In this document: positions 28,801 through 43,800 of the stretch, in pieces | How the letters are laid out: each line of letters opens with the position of its first letter | Position numbering within the stretch: the first letter of the stretch is position 1 | Assembly: GCA_022747635.1 (NCBI GenBank) | Contig: JAKTNV010000023.1 | Coordinates: forward strand, 4,427,848-4,491,847 | Direction: 5' to 3' | Length of the DNA stretch: 64,000 bases | Source: Hetaerina americana | Taxonomy: Eukaryota; Arthropoda; Insecta; Odonata; Calopterygidae | The notes under the pieces: generated by a model | What the model saw: the letters and a program-made list of their open reading frames with translations, nothing else | Told to the model about the DNA's origin: nothing | Databases searched by the model: none | Program-made: the position numbers and the translations under genes

Positions 28801-31800
28801 TTATCTACAGGCATAAGCAGTTCCACTGTTTATCTTCCTTATGTTGCCATTGATTTCCTTGCAGTAGCTTTCTACCCACTCTTCCTTGGCTTTCTTGCAC
28901 TCTGATATGATTTGGGTCTGCAACTTCTTGTAAAGGGCTTCCTCAGTTTCATATCTTGGATTCTTATGTTTTCTTCTTTCTCCTATTAGGTATCTTATTT
29001 GAGCTGTTATCTATGGCTGTTTGGTTGGTGCCATCTTACTCACGAGTTTCTCATCTTCTACTTCCTGCTCTGCCGGGGTAGCTTTTGCATTGTTTAATTT
29101 GGTTTCTGTATCTTGTTCTAATGAGGATGTAGTCAATCTTGTATTTTGTCCTGTCCCCTGGCATCTTCCAGGTGTATCTTCTTCCCTGATGTTGCTCAAA
29201 GATGGTGTTTGCCACTGCCATGTTCTTCTCGTAACAGAATTCTATCAGCTTCTTTCCCACCAGGTTTTGTTTTCTAAATCTAAACGGTCCCATGCTCATT
29301 TCTCCCGGCCCTTTCCAACCAAAGTGTTCCTGTCTACCATCACAAATAGGTTCTCCTTCCTTTTTGCTGCTTCTATGACTTCCTCCAGTTTTTCACATGC
29401 TTCTTCTGTTTCCTCATCTGAATGGCTGGATGCTGGCATATACACCTGCACTATCACTGCATGTAGTATGCAGGCTCACCCTCTAACCTTATCATTGGCA
29501 TCCTCTTATAATATTGCCAACACGATTTAACTGTATTTGCCCACTCCTTTTTAAATTTGATGCACTCGCCTGCAATTCTCTGTTTGGCTCCTGAGTATAT
29601 CACCCTGTACCCGTCGTTCCAGAAGTCTTCGGCCCTGGCCCCTATTTATTTTGCTCATTCCTAGGATGTCAATTCCTAATATATCTATCTCTATCTTAGC
29701 ATTTTCAAACTTCCTGGACACTCCCAATGATCTCACGTTCAATATCCCTATCCTGCATTTGTCTACCTTGAATATTGTTCCATTCCCAGTAGTCTCCATC
29801 CATAGATCCGGTTAGGAGACCATTTTACCTCCGGAATATTTAACCGGGAGGAGTATCATCACGTCTTATCTTAAATGCAAAGCTGCATCTTCTAGGCACA
29901 CTACTGTGTTGGTTTCCCATTGCCTTCCACATCGCAGTACTGTGCCGGATACCGTGCGCTTCACTCTCACCCATAGCTGTGGCAGCTGATGACAGGCGGA
30001 CCAACTAGATCTGTGCCACCACTGCTTAGTGGTGAAACTTTCACCATGGGATCAGGGAACTACCTGTACTTTTCTGTGATGACGGTTCCGCGCTCGTTCG
30101 AGGGGGAATCTCGAACTGTCCCGTGACAGGGGACACTTCGACCACGATGTACCCGACCCAAACACAATGTCTCCCTCGAACGGAACGAAAGCATCGACAC
30201 ACAATTGGGCCGCGAAGGAACAAGGAAAGCCCAGCGCCTTCAAGCAAATTGTTTTACTTCATTAAATACACAAGCATTCTAAAAAGCATCGAAGCCTAAA
30301 AAGTCAATTACGATTCCGAGTACCTGCAGGGTTATTGGAATTCCATGATCATACGTAACGTAAATTGAACATAAGGTTTGTCCCATAGCAAAGTTACGAC
30401 CTCCTGCGATTCTAAGTAAAGGGAGCCGAAACAGAAGGCCCGGCCTTTAATCCAAACGCCGGTTTCACGGAACGTATGAGATTAATTCTTAGAATAGTTT
30501 GCAAAACTTGATATCATCGACATTGGCAAATGGAATTTCGTTGTAGTTGTCGTACCTAAATATGAGACGATCAGAGAGCACTTAGGAGTGAGGAAAATAA
30601 TCGTGAGTCAACTAAATAAAAATGGAGACTCGGCTACGATTAGCATCTATTGACAATCCTAGGGTACAAAAGTTTTCATTTAATTTAAAGTCCCAAGATG
30701 TTGCTATGTGTTAGGCATTAAAGCCTATTTTAACTTCTCACAGGGTCATCAATTCGGGTTACTTCATAGAAACCACAAAATGCTGCCAGGGTGAACGATT
30801 GTCAGATCAATGTAATCATTAATTGCAGCGCACAGAGATTTCACCGGATTTTAGGGTCTAATAGAAAAGAAGCAGGGGTGAGAATTTCAGTAACTCTTGT
30901 CGAGGCAAAAGGAGTACAAATATCGACCAGTAAAAAAAAAAAAATGTGAGGAACCCAAGATTCATTTTCGTATTTATTTTCCATACTAGCCATTCGTTAA
31001 TCCATTGGAAGAGAAGCGTCAACTTTCTTCCTAAGATATTTCGTTATATTTATGACGGGAAAAGCCCATAATAATACCTCCAGTGCTTGGGAATTTATTT
31101 TGAGATTCTTCAGGCGAAATCCATTCCGTCCTTCATATCCATTTGTGCCGCCTATATGATTACTCTAACATATTAGCTCTTTTAAGGTATGAAGATTTCC
31201 TGTTACTATTTTCCGTTGATAATTTACGCACTTAAGAAGAAGGCGGGTAAGACTAAATTTCTTCGAAGGCGTAGCTTCGCCTGGCAATCTTCAATTGAAT
31301 TTAAAAGAAATCCGTGAAATTCTTTAATCGCTCGACCATGTTTGAGGGCCGAGTCCTCGCGATAGTTTCCTCTTCAGCGTCATCTCCAGCTTCGCACACT
31401 TATGAAGAGGAAGGGGCTAGAAAATACTCCATAAAACAAGCTCACCCACGTGAAAAGGATCATGAGTGACCCTCAAAAGTTATTCGATACAAAGTGAACA
31501 TCTCACTATCATAATATGAAGAATCAGGCCTCGCGGTTTGACGGTTCTAAAGCTGACACTTGACCCTAGGCAGCGGCGGCGTCAGAAAAGAGTAGTAGTT
31601 TTTATGGGAGGTGACGGACAGCTAAGGCCATTTGCGCTATTAGGGATGGATGGGAAAGGAAGGGCGGAGAGAAAACCGGCGTCGGCATTAGCCTACACTT
31701 GTCGAAAGGTGCCTTGGGTTCCGCAGTTTATTTCCGCATCCGACAAGACGTTTTACTCACTCAAACTGCTCTCCATAAAGCACCTCAAGTAGGGATCGGG

Positions 31801-34800
31801 ATTTTGTCTCCAGGAGTTAAACCCGGGCCCTCTCGGTGGGAAGCCTGTACCTTAGCCACCCCATCATGCCGAACCTCCGTCAGAAACGGACTTCGATTTT
31901 TGGGCCCCCTATCGCCATGGAAGAGTGACCAAAAACAAGCATTTCGCACAATCCTCATCCACAAAAACTACTCGCTGATCAGTGGGCTCTGTTAATAATC
32001 TACATTATATCGGCTCTAGGTTGTTAGGTACCCTTTCACAGGCGTCGGCAAACGCCAAGGTAAATGCATCTCATGGTAGAATCGCTCTGCCCGTCTGGAA
32101 CTCGCTGTGGTGCGGGGTGCTAGCTGTCTGAAGTGAGGATGGGAGAGTGGGAGGAATGATTAGTAAATGAAAAGTCATTCAAGTTTCTCCGTCTCATTCT
32201 GCTGCAAGACTTCCAATCGTTCCAGATATTCATTTCGGTTCGATTGCTGCGAAGGTGGGTTTCTCTCGCATTGTTTGATTTGTTGTCGTCTATAATTCAA
32301 TATAAAAGGTCACTGTTGACTTGTCTTGGTTTATAGTTAAATAAACTGATAAAAAAATAAAATATTCAACAATTGGGCTAGGCTCACCATCGGGAGCCCC
32401 AACGCGACCAACGTTTCCTTTTCCACTCGTGTTCACTATTCGGGCGTTCCGCTTTTGGAACGGAGTGTGCCTCACTGGGACAGCATGGGACCCCGAAAAT
32501 AAGTTTTCCCCGCATTTGCCAGTTACTATTTGAGGAAGACGACATCACGTATTTGGAGGAGGATTTTGTTTTTACGTTGATTTCTTCGCTCTTTCGTTCA
32601 CTCGTCAGCCAACATGAAGACACCAACTGAATGAATATTCTGGACTGACAATAACTTAATTTTATTAAGATATTCCGATAGACTATGATAATCTGCAAAA
32701 TTATTACTGCATATTCCTATTATTTGAAAAATGGAGGGAGATAAATCATTAATAATTGATGAAATATAACTCCGTAACGCTATCGTTTCATTATATTTTT
32801 GGCGGAAGAGAAATTGAATTTCATTACTGTTTTCATTACATTAGCAAATGTTACGGATGAAGATATCTACCTGCATGGTACAGAACGGGATTCCATGCCA
32901 GTAAGCCATGCATCAGGTTTTTAAAAGAAATGCAAAAGACTGAATTTTAAGTTAGCCTTCAAGTTACTTCGTACTTGAAGGTGCACTTTCGTATTCAAAT
33001 CTAATTTCGTAAATGACTTGTGAAGTCCGTTTGGGGCAAATGGATTAAATGAACAATGAAAAAATTTACAACAAAATACTGAAGTCTTAGGTAATGCCAT
33101 ATCAGACTATATTATGTAACACATACTACCCATAATAAATGCTCATCATGAAATACAAAGTAAATATGAGGAGCATGACTTGTTGCAGTGAACCCATGAA
33201 TACAGAGAGAGCTCTCTTTCTTCATGCAGAGGACAAATAATCCATGTTTCCTGTGTTTCAATCGCTTGGAACTTGTTTCAACTAATGTCATCATTTGAAA
33301 TAAAACATTTTTCTTAACTAATCCTCCATCAACTTGGCACATTATGCATTAGGTATTTACTTCACTCTCCTTTGAAGCTTGCGCTGCCAGAAATAGCATC
33401 GCTTTTAAATTATACCATTTGCTGATTCTTTGCAATTTCAAGCAGTAACTACAGCTTGCACTTAAAATCATTCAAGGAATAGCATCAGGCGACTTATGAG
33501 TTATAGAATAACATTCCAGGACTGAGAAGGCCATAAAGGGAGACTATATGAAAAATCAAGGCATGAAAATTGCCAACAATGATGACCAGTTACTAATAAT
33601 CAGTTTCATATGTCAGACTTTGGTGTGGTGTACTACACCTCAGAGACTGGGCAAAAAATCATGACTAGGTGTTACAATTCTTGTCAATTTGAAACCATAA
33701 ACACAGTCATCAACCTGAAGATCGGTTTGATAGGTGACAGTAAGGTTCACCCAGTACTAAGCCCATCAGCATGTGAAATTCACACATCAGGGTAGGGGAG
33801 CCAGTTCCTTTCCCTGTGCAGGTTATGGTTTCCCAGGAAGACCTGGTACCCAAAAAATCACATAGCTTGTAAGGAGCCAAATGAGGGTCTACAGGTATAT
33901 CATTCAGACCTAGCCCTCCTCTCCCCTCCCAACCCACACACGTCCCATTTCTATATCTTTCCAAAGATTTACAAGCCTGGGAATCCTGGTCGGCCGATTT
34001 TTTCCTCCCATCACTCCCCAACCAAAAGAATCTCTGTATTTGTAGACCACTATCTCCAACTCATTAGTCCATTCCCTACAGTCACACACCAAAGATTCTT
34101 ACCATTTCCGTTTCGATTTCTTACCATTTCTGTATTTTTTTGGTGCCTCGTTCCAAAATAACTCTGTTGTATTTTTCTTGCTGATGTGTAGTTTCCTGGT
34201 TCCAATGAAACTACTCACTAATTATTTCGAAACTGAAAATTTCTGTCAGTCACAGGGATCAAAATATTTTGCCAAAATGTGCGATGTTTACGTAATAAAA
34301 TAACGGAGATAGAGGCAATAGTCAAACATGGTGGCTACAATGTGCTATGTCTCAATGAGCACTGGATCACGAAAAATGAATTTGATGTGTATATTATTAG
34401 TGATTTTGGCTTAGCATCTTTCTACTGCCGATCTGTAGCAAAAAACGGTGGTACCTGTATTTATGTCTTGAAAGGTGTGCCCTTCAAGGTAATTGACTTG
34501 GACAAATTCTGTCTGGAATTGCACTTTGAAATATCTGCGATCATATTGAAGGACCTGAATTTGATCATTGCTTCTGTGTATCGCTCCCCTAATGGTGTTT
34601 TTGAACACTTCTGCAATCAACTGGAACTAGTACTATCCCTATTCTTGACTCTGAAAGCCAATATCATAATTTGTGGAGATCTCAACATTGACACAACACT
34701 AAAAACTAGTGATTGTCAGGTTCTTGAAAATCTTTTGCTTTCTTATAATTTATACTGGGCAAACAAACAGCCTACTCGACTTTCTGCCTGCCTAGATAAT

Positions 34801-37800
34801 GTAATTACCAATTATGGTCCTGAACTGTACAGTATAAGTGTTATTGACTATCTCCTATCTGACCATCAAGGTATAAGCTTCACTTTTAATACTCAAATAA
34901 CTCAAAAGATATATCCAAATAGAGGTAAAACCATAATCGTGAGGCCCATAACAATAGAAGGTTTAGAGAGTTTCCAACTGCTTCTATCTTGTATCGATTG
35001 GCATGGTTTTTGCACAGACTCTGTAGAACAAACATGTTTTTCAAGTTTTTTAGGTAATTTCCTAGGCATTTTTGAGCAATGCTTTCCTAAAAAAATTCTA
35101 AACTCTATCCCCACTAAAAATAAAAAAAATCTCTGGTATACTGGGGAGTTATTAGCTCTTAGAAATGATTTACTTAGTTACTACCACTCTTACAAAACCA
35201 GTGGAAGCCGGCATGACAAAGAGGCCTACTTGAAATACAAAAGAGATTATTATAATTTAGTTAGGTGTGCAAAAAATAATGCTTACAAGGATTTTATATT
35301 GAATGCAAAAAATAAACAAAAGGCAGCATGGAGTGTAACCAATCAAGAAGTTGGTCATGGTAATGGAAAAGAAAATCTTCCTTTCACCCCAGATGCTGTA
35401 AATAATTTTTTCTTAAAAGCTGTTGAAGACAATTTGTTCTCTCGAAAAGTTGATGCTGCCAATATTGGTAATATGCTGCAAAATCTTCCTCCGAATAATT
35501 TAAATTTTAAATGGAATTTTGTTACTCCACTTGATATTATATCGACTGTTAAAAAATTTAAAAAATCCAACAGTAAGGACATTTATGGTCTTTCTAACTC
35601 CCTAATAAAGGACATTATTGTGCTCATTGCGGAACCATTAGCAATGTTAGTCAATTTATGTTTTGAGACAGGAGATTTTCCAACAGCTCTAAAATATTCC
35701 AAAACAGTACCTGTCTATAAGAAAGGTGATAAAGATGATTTAGCTAACTACCGCCCCATTTCCATAGTCCCCGTTTTTGGTAAAATATTTGAAGCTATTA
35801 TGAAAGATCAAATATGTAATTTTTTTGAGTTAAATAATCTCTTTTCCAAATCCCAGTACGGCTTTCAATCTGGGAAATCTACAATTTTGGCAGTAGAGTC
35901 CATAGTTAATTATGTCATTAATGCATTTGAAGAAAAGGAATCAGTCTCAGTGACACTATGTGATCTTAGTAAGGCCTTCGACTGTGTTAATCATTCAATA
36001 TTACTAACAAAGCTATAATATTATGGTATTAAGGGAGTTGCACTGAAATTAATGAAGTCATATTTGGATGATCACCACCAATTGGTTGAACTTGATGGCT
36101 GTCGGTCTGCAGCTCTTAAAGTAAAATGTGGTGTACCACAGGGCTCTGTGCTTGGCCCAGTACTTTTCATTATCATGATTAATGATTTGCCCTGTAATAT
36201 GAAACCTAGATCTGTTTTATATGCTGATGACACTACTTTTGTGCAAAAGTGTCAACATCCAGAAGATGCAAAGTTACGATCTAGCGCTACCCAAAAACAG
36301 GCTAAGGAATGGTTTGATGTTAATCATTTACAATTAAATACTAACAAAACTCAGCATATTGTGTGCAGTCTTAAATCAAAAACAACTGATATTGAAACTG
36401 CCAAAATACTAGGAATTTATATTGATACAAAACTTAATTGGGAGACTCACATCAGTCAGACCTGTAATAAATTTAGTAAAGCTGTTTATATGTTAAGAAA
36501 GCTCAACTTTATCATTTCAAATGAGTATCGTTTAACACTTTACCATGCCTTCTTTCAATGTCATTTGAATTATGGTGTTGAGTTATGGGGTCATTCCCCT
36601 CATGTTAAACAAATTTTGCTACTGCAAAAGAGAGCTATTCGCTCTCTTGCTAATATACCACCACGTGATTCCTGCAAACCTTTTTTTATTAGGTACAGAA
36701 TCATGACTGTATTTTGTTTGTATATCTTTAAGGCTCTGATTCATGTGAAAGTTAATCTAGAAACTTACCAATTAAGATCCAACCTCCATAACTATTCCAC
36801 AAGAGGTAAATCGAATCTAAATACTACTTATTGTAGATTGTCATCAACTTACAACACATTTCACAATATGAACATACGACTGTATAACTATCTGCCTACT
36901 CAGTTGAAATCAGATGGTATCCAGAGTTTCAAGAATAGGGTATACTACCTTGATCAAAAATATCCCGGAATTTATTCAGAAAATTAAAAATACAAGTTTA
37001 TTCATCTAAATCTATATTGTCCCCTTCAAAGTAATCCCCATCGACTGCAACACACTTATGCCAGCGCTTGATCCAATCCTCGAAACATTTTTTATATTCG
37101 GTTTTCGGTATGTCCATCAGTGCTTCCTGCAATTTTTCCATTACTTCCTCTCGGCTGCTAAAACGCGTTCCCCGTAATGGTTTTTTAACTCGATTGAACA
37201 GAAAGAAGTCACAGGGAGCCAAATCAGGTGAATTCGGTGGCTGTTGGATGGTATTTGTTGCATTTTTCGTCAAAAAATTACGAATAATGATAGCACTGTG
37301 CGACGGTGCGTTATCATGGTGCAAAATCCACGAGTTTTCTGCCCACATTTCTGGTCTCTTTCGGCGAATTGCTTCACGCAAACGTCTCATAACGCCCAAA
37401 TAATACTCTTTGTTTACTGTCTGGCCTTCTGGCAAAAATTCATGATGCACTACACCGTTGTAATCCATGAAAACCGTCAGCATTGCCTTCTTTTTTGACT
37501 GAAAACGACGTGGTTTTTTTGGTCTCGGCTCATTTGGTGAACGCCATTCACTTACTTGCCTGATGTCTGGATTGCGTGTCGTACTCATAAACCCACGTCT
37601 CGTCTCCAGTAATGATCCTTTTGATGAATGTGGGATCGGATTCAGCCTCGCAAATCATGTCTTTTGCGACGTCAACACGGTCTCTTTTTTGCATGAAATT
37701 GAGGTCTTTTGGAACCAACTTTGCTGCTACACGACGGAAACCCAAATCATTAACCGCAATGTCTTGGGCGGATCCATAGGCAATGTTCAAGTCCTCCGCT

Positions 37801-40800
37801 ATTTCTCTGATGGTTAATTTGCGGTTATTGACCAACATTTCTTTTACTTTATCAATTTTTTCACCGACTTTCGATGTCGATGGTTTGCCACTGCGTTCAT
37901 CATCTTCGATTGACTCACGACCACTTCTGAACCGCTCGTGCCACTGGTAAACGACCGTTTTTTTTAGAGAATCGTTGCCGAAACACTTTTCCAACATTTC
38001 CAACGTCCGTGTGCCACTAAATCCGTTTTTTACGCAAAATTGAATACAAGTTCGTTTTTGCAAATTTAAATCCATTTCTGCAATTGTAAAAAATCGCCAA
38101 CACACACAGAGATAAATGTACTCTTGGCTACGTAACTTTTGCAAATGTCAAGTTATGACACTAAGATTTAAAGGGAATATCAACAACAGATGTACCAATT
38201 TAACAAAAAAAACAGAACTCAAATCGGAACGATGGGAGCGCCACACGGTGGTTATTCCGGGAACGTTTTGATCAAGGTAGTATACCTGGTTACTTGCTCA
38301 CCCACTATACTCATTGGATGAATTCTTTTGTGACAATTTTCATCACATTTAAGAAAGTATGTTTATACGTTAATTAATACTTATATTGACGACATTTAAT
38401 ATGGTTGTACCATTTTTAAAATGAATACAGTATTATTATTATTATCAAATCAGTAGCCTTAAGACAGGCTCCACAGGTAGAAACGCTACCTTTGGTCTGA
38501 TTTTTGGTGAAATGAAAACATTTTGGGAACCAAATAATTTCTGTTAAAATTAGACCTCACTTAACCTCATTGAAAAAAGAATTCATTTTAGTCTTTATTG
38601 TGACAATTGAAGATTTTCCTTTTTTATTGACAAATATGTAACCTCTTGTATAATATTATGTTAGATGGCTCATGTAAGGAAATTCCTACTCAAGTATCAA
38701 TATTGGAAAATACAACATTAAGGCTGCATATATTATGATAATTTGGAGAAATTTTAGTCCTCTGGACCTTTCTTTTGATAAGTTTTAAGTCAAAGACATA
38801 TTCTGATCTCCATATTGTATTCTGATCTCACTTATTATATCTCAATATAATACAAACGGTTAAATAACTAATTATAATTAGCTTACTCATTGGCTAACCT
38901 GTCTTCATGCAGTATTTATTCATTATCTTGATAGATTGAATTATTCTTTTACAAACTTGTTTACAGATCAACCCAAAGAAAAAATGGCCGTGGCTATTAA
39001 ATTCTTGGAAAAACCAAATAACAATTAGTGATTTATTACTTCAAGGATTAGATAATCCTTATGCAGAAGTGAGAATGGTGATTGCAGAAAACTTATACCC
39101 TCTTATTTATCCATTGAGGCATGGCAGTTGTGCTGAACACAAATCAACTCTCACTGTCTGGATAAATTACATTACAAATTGCTGCTATATGGTAAGTGAT
39201 TACTCATTGCATCTTTTTATAACCCTTTTACTTTGGTTCAATATTTATAATCATGCTTATCATTTATGGCAAAGATTATCTCTATATCATTATTTTTCCT
39301 AATCTCAAAATCATGCAAATAGAAAGTAACTTATTGAAAGGTATCAGTTTAAATCACAGACTATTTTATTGATTATTGCTAGATGAAAATATTTTTGATA
39401 AAATTTCTTTTCGTTGGTTGGGTTTTGTTGGTATTTTAGAAACATTTGCAGTTTTTCCATGATAAGTATGTCTTCATCATGATATAATGTATACAATAAT
39501 TGTAAATACTCAAAATAATTCTCAATTGCTCCAAGTTTTCAATTCTACAGTCATTCTCAATAATGCCATAAAGTGAATGAGTTCAAATTGAAAGTACACA
39601 GAGTAAATATCTTGGTTGGTTTGATGAAATCCTAGAAGATAAGAGAGTAATCAATGGTTCTCATCATCAGAAAATCTTTTTTTGCTGCCCACTTAAATAT
39701 GAAATCTTTAAAAATTTCTAGTTTAACTTGTCAAAAGCTTCATCCTTCACAGATAATGTATCAAAGAAATATTTGCCAAAGACTCATAAATGCTTTAGCT
39801 AAAAATTGTATATACACTACTTGTGATGAGACTGAAAAACAGACATTTAATTAAACTAAAGTTTAATATCAGCCAAAACATTAAGAAAATGAGATTTGTC
39901 AGATTTTCAGAATTCTTGAAAATGTATTGGTCATTGTATGACAGGCAACAACCCTGAACAAAGACACATCTATATTGAGTTTAATGTGAGGTATCTTAAA
40001 CTGTGATTGATAGGTTGCAGTATGAGAAGTAAATTTAGTTGCTCGTGTGCTATTCTCCACATTGACCTCTCCGAGCAATATTTTCTCTCAAAACACCCTG
40101 AAATCCTTACTTTGGCTGAAACACATTGATGAAATTCCACTAATTTAATAATATAGCCTGAGTTCATGATAATATTTTATTTTTCCCTCAATATGACGTT
40201 TCTTTGACTTCTTTCACACCTTTTACCTAAAGCACACTTTTAGATGCACAAACCTCCCTCTTAAATTACAAATTCCATACCAAAGTCAATATAAACTTAT
40301 AAGCCACTGTATCTGCATTTCAATATCCATTAACCTCTTTTGAATTCGCTACCCGAAATTCAGTTTTGGCATTCACCCTTTTTAGGGTATTTTGTAATCA
40401 TAAGTGTTCTGATTATTTCGTTCTCTAGAGATATCATCCCTAATACATGTAATCTTGGCGAGGTATATCCTTTGGCGTCGCAATGCTTCTCTAAAATTTG
40501 CATTGTACCATGTAGGTTGCGTGTATCTTTTATAAATTTACTTGGAATGAACTTGTTTGCTGTTGGTCACATAGACTCAGTTAAAAAATGTCACCTTTTA
40601 TCTGTATTTCGGTGATTACTACTTCTCATAAACTTGCGAATCGATTTCGTAGCACGCAATTAGGCCATGGTAGTCTCGTTCTTTAAACAAGTACAAACCT
40701 TTTGGATTGAGGACTTTTAATTGAGCGTCAATGGAATTATATCCGGCCTACTGACGCAAGAACTTTTAACTGCAATAAAAATACCACCCCCGATTCTATA

Positions 40801-43800
40801 AGTTTTTCATATCTGTAAATAGAAAAGTATTTTGGAAATATTTCACCATCGACAATATCAGCAGATAACCAGTTTTCATTCCCAAAAATTATAACCGCTC
40901 CTGTGCTGTGAATAACGTGATAATATATTGTGGCCCTTTTTATTAACTTCGGCAATGAGCTACCAGTAGAGGTAATGTTTCCTCGGCATTACTGTTTTTT
41001 TAATTTTTAACGAGGGTGGTCTTCCTATTATAAATGATCCCCTTTTAAAATTGTCTCTCCGATGCTATCTGATGCGTGTTAAAGGAACTACTACTAGGTC
41101 TAAACCGCACTTCATTCAAAGGTAAATAATTTGTCAAAGAAGATTTTTGAGGCCCTTTAATTAACTTACCCGCTGACTTACATTTTAATCTAAAAAAACC
41201 CTCCAGTGCTCGAATATCCTACCCTCTACATACCTGGCGGCGTCAGGCGTTTAATGAACACCAAAACGGTTCAGGGGATTCCTATGCAATTGCATCGCCG
41301 GCTGAAGGTTGATGAAGGACGCCACAATATCCCTATATAAAGCACGCAATATCTGATTGATGCGTTCTACTGTGCTAAAAATCAGAGGCCAATGATCAAT
41401 CCCATTGACAAAGCTGTTGATCGAGAGCGTCACATCAACCCCTCGACACCACCCCCCGCTTCACTTCAATTCCCTGAAGGAATCCATGGTATCATCAGAT
41501 CCACGGTCTGCGGCATTGTTGACGCCAAAATAAGCCACGATCAGGAGCCTTGAACAGGTTGGTTTAGTCCGGGAAGAGATAAGGTTGCTGTTCCCAACAC
41601 TTTACATTTTTGCAAACAAAATGGTGAATGAGCCAAAGATGAGGGGTTTAAGCATAGAAGGTATGTTTATAAATAAATGAAATTATCAGAAGATAAGTTT
41701 ATGATGGTAAATGTTTTAAAGGAATTGACTGGAGTACTTAAACATCTGAAGCTAAAAGAATGCCTTAAATTTTTAACTGAATGTGGGGGAAATCAAGTTT
41801 ATGAATATCCGATTACAAGAAATATTTCATGCTTCATATGGAAAAAGCAGTCTAATACATTTAAATGTCTCGTAAGATGAGGTAAGCAACAAGGAACAGT
41901 TCTATTGAACTGGAAAAGTGAAGGGGAAAGAAAATTAATAACTGCAGGATGAATTTTCAAATATGACAGGAATCTGTGAAATACCGTCATACATCGATAT
42001 AAATATGATGTAATTATGTTTATGCATATTTTGAAATTCATTCATTAAGAACCAACATATTTTGCGTTCAGTTTTTGATTACATGACTGGAAAATATCAA
42101 AGTTAGACTTAACATGTGTATCAATGAATCTTAACACTATTCTCTTCACTTTCAGAAGGAACCTGTTTTTGGAGAAGAACAGAGAGAAAACTATATAAAA
42201 GTTGGCATTCACTGTGTTTCTTTGATAGCAGTGAGCTGCCCCAGTGTTACAACACGTGCCATTTTTTATGTGCTGAGATTAATGCATAATCAAGATATAG
42301 ATAGAGGTAAATGTATAATTTTCATGCCATTAATAACAAAAAAATTTGCAAGTTTGCTTTATTGCTTGTCCAGATAATTAACAGTATTCCAGTAAATATT
42401 TAAAATGTTTAAGAATAAACAGTTTTCATTCTTTCAAGAATATGCTGAATTTGATGCATTTCCATCATAAGAAGATAATTAAAGAGTACGGTTATTAGAT
42501 ATCATGAGCCATTTAGCATGGAAAGGAGAATTAATAGAAAAAGGAATTACATTTATCAGCTAATTTGCTGCAATCATTTTATAAACAAGGTGTGATCAAA
42601 AAAGAATGGACTGATTTAATCTGCCCAAACAGTTCAACGGATTAAAACGAGACACAGTACTAGTGAAACATTCTGCCATTAAAATGAGAGGTGTTGGGTT
42701 TGTTTACGTTGAGTTGTTACGCAGCAGCAGCGGTAAGTACCTTAACCTGTATGTCGCCACGTGCAATGGCAGTTATGTAGGAGCTAGAGAACAGCGTGTG
42801 CGTGTGAAATTTTCTTTCGAACTTGAAAAAAGTACTACAGAGGCATTTTGAATGATGAAGCTATGAGTCTAAGCCAGTGTTTTCAGTAGTGCAGTCGTCT
42901 AAAGTCGGACAGGACCTCGACAGATGAAGATTCGCGAACGGGGTAATGCACGTCGCATCAAAATTCGTTCCGCGGATGCTGACTGATGAACAGAGATGAA
43001 AACATGAGGAAATTTGACAGGAACTCCTGGATTGAGCCAATGCCGCCCCAGAGTTTCTTAAAACCTTTTTGTTTCCAAAGTTAAAATCCACCTTGAAAGG
43101 GCGCCGATTTGGCTCCATTGCAGGCATGAAAACTAATGCTACGGCGGACCTGAAGAGGATCCCCAAGGCCGCTTACCAGGCAGGGTTCGAGAGCTGGAAG
43201 AAACGTTGGCAAAAGTGTGTTGTCAGTCAAGGCATGCACTTTGAGGGCGACCAGTTCGATTAAGCTGCACCCGTCGAAATAAACAGTCCTGTCTTTTCAC
43301 ACCTTCTATAATAGCTGCTTTAACATAGAATAATATTATTTAATTAATGAAATATTTAATATTTTAATTTTTACTGACCCCAGGACATGTAATTTATTTG
43401 CAGAGAATATGTAATATAAATATAGCACCGTGTATGTAATGTAATATAAACCTACCTACTGCATAAACAGTCAAATAAATTAAAATACAACGCATCACAA
43501 ATCCATTAACTTGCCAGTTAAGTAAAATTTTCTGCCTACTAGATATTATTATTACAAACATTTGAACTGTGAGAGCTAACTTTTTACCCTTAGTTTCCCT
43601 TAGTCCAATATTGATGGCAGTTTTGCTTTCGTTTCCCTGGTCTAAAATCAGTTTCACACATACATCATTAGACATCTTACTGAAATACCTTAACATATTC
43701 AACCTGGTATAAATATTCCTGTGCATGATGATAGCAAGGTGCTTAAGCATTTCCTTAATGGTTCACTCAAATAGCATGGAAAGCAACCTTTCACTATTTG

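Larger units (their letters stand above)
34237..38444 (+). mobile_element. CR1-like LINE, 5' truncated, sense to ATM, split by a mariner
   Basis: ORF2-only LINE starting near 34237 and ending after an (ATT)n-like tail at 38428-38444. The mariner at 36945-38280 interrupts it; LINE sequence resumes at 38283. No ORF1 was found upstream, consistent with 5' truncation. It is the only clearly sense-oriented LINE in the window. Confidence 0.8.

Noticed and set aside
27514..29530. Several + strand ORFs of 60-169 codons rich in Ser, Phe and Leu
   Set aside because: They are antisense shadows of the decayed minus-strand LINE.
31811..31872. A genuine tRNA-Gly gene on the minus strand
   Set aside because: The B box is altered (GTTTAAC in place of GTTCGA), the acceptor stem does not pair, and the body is shared with another locus, so it is a SINE head.
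36998..38144. Two long minus-strand ORFs that could be taken for a host SETMAR-like or transposase-domain gene
   Set aside because: They lie between mariner terminal repeats with TA duplications, are frameshifted relative to each other, and recur almost identically at 59.7-61.1 kb.
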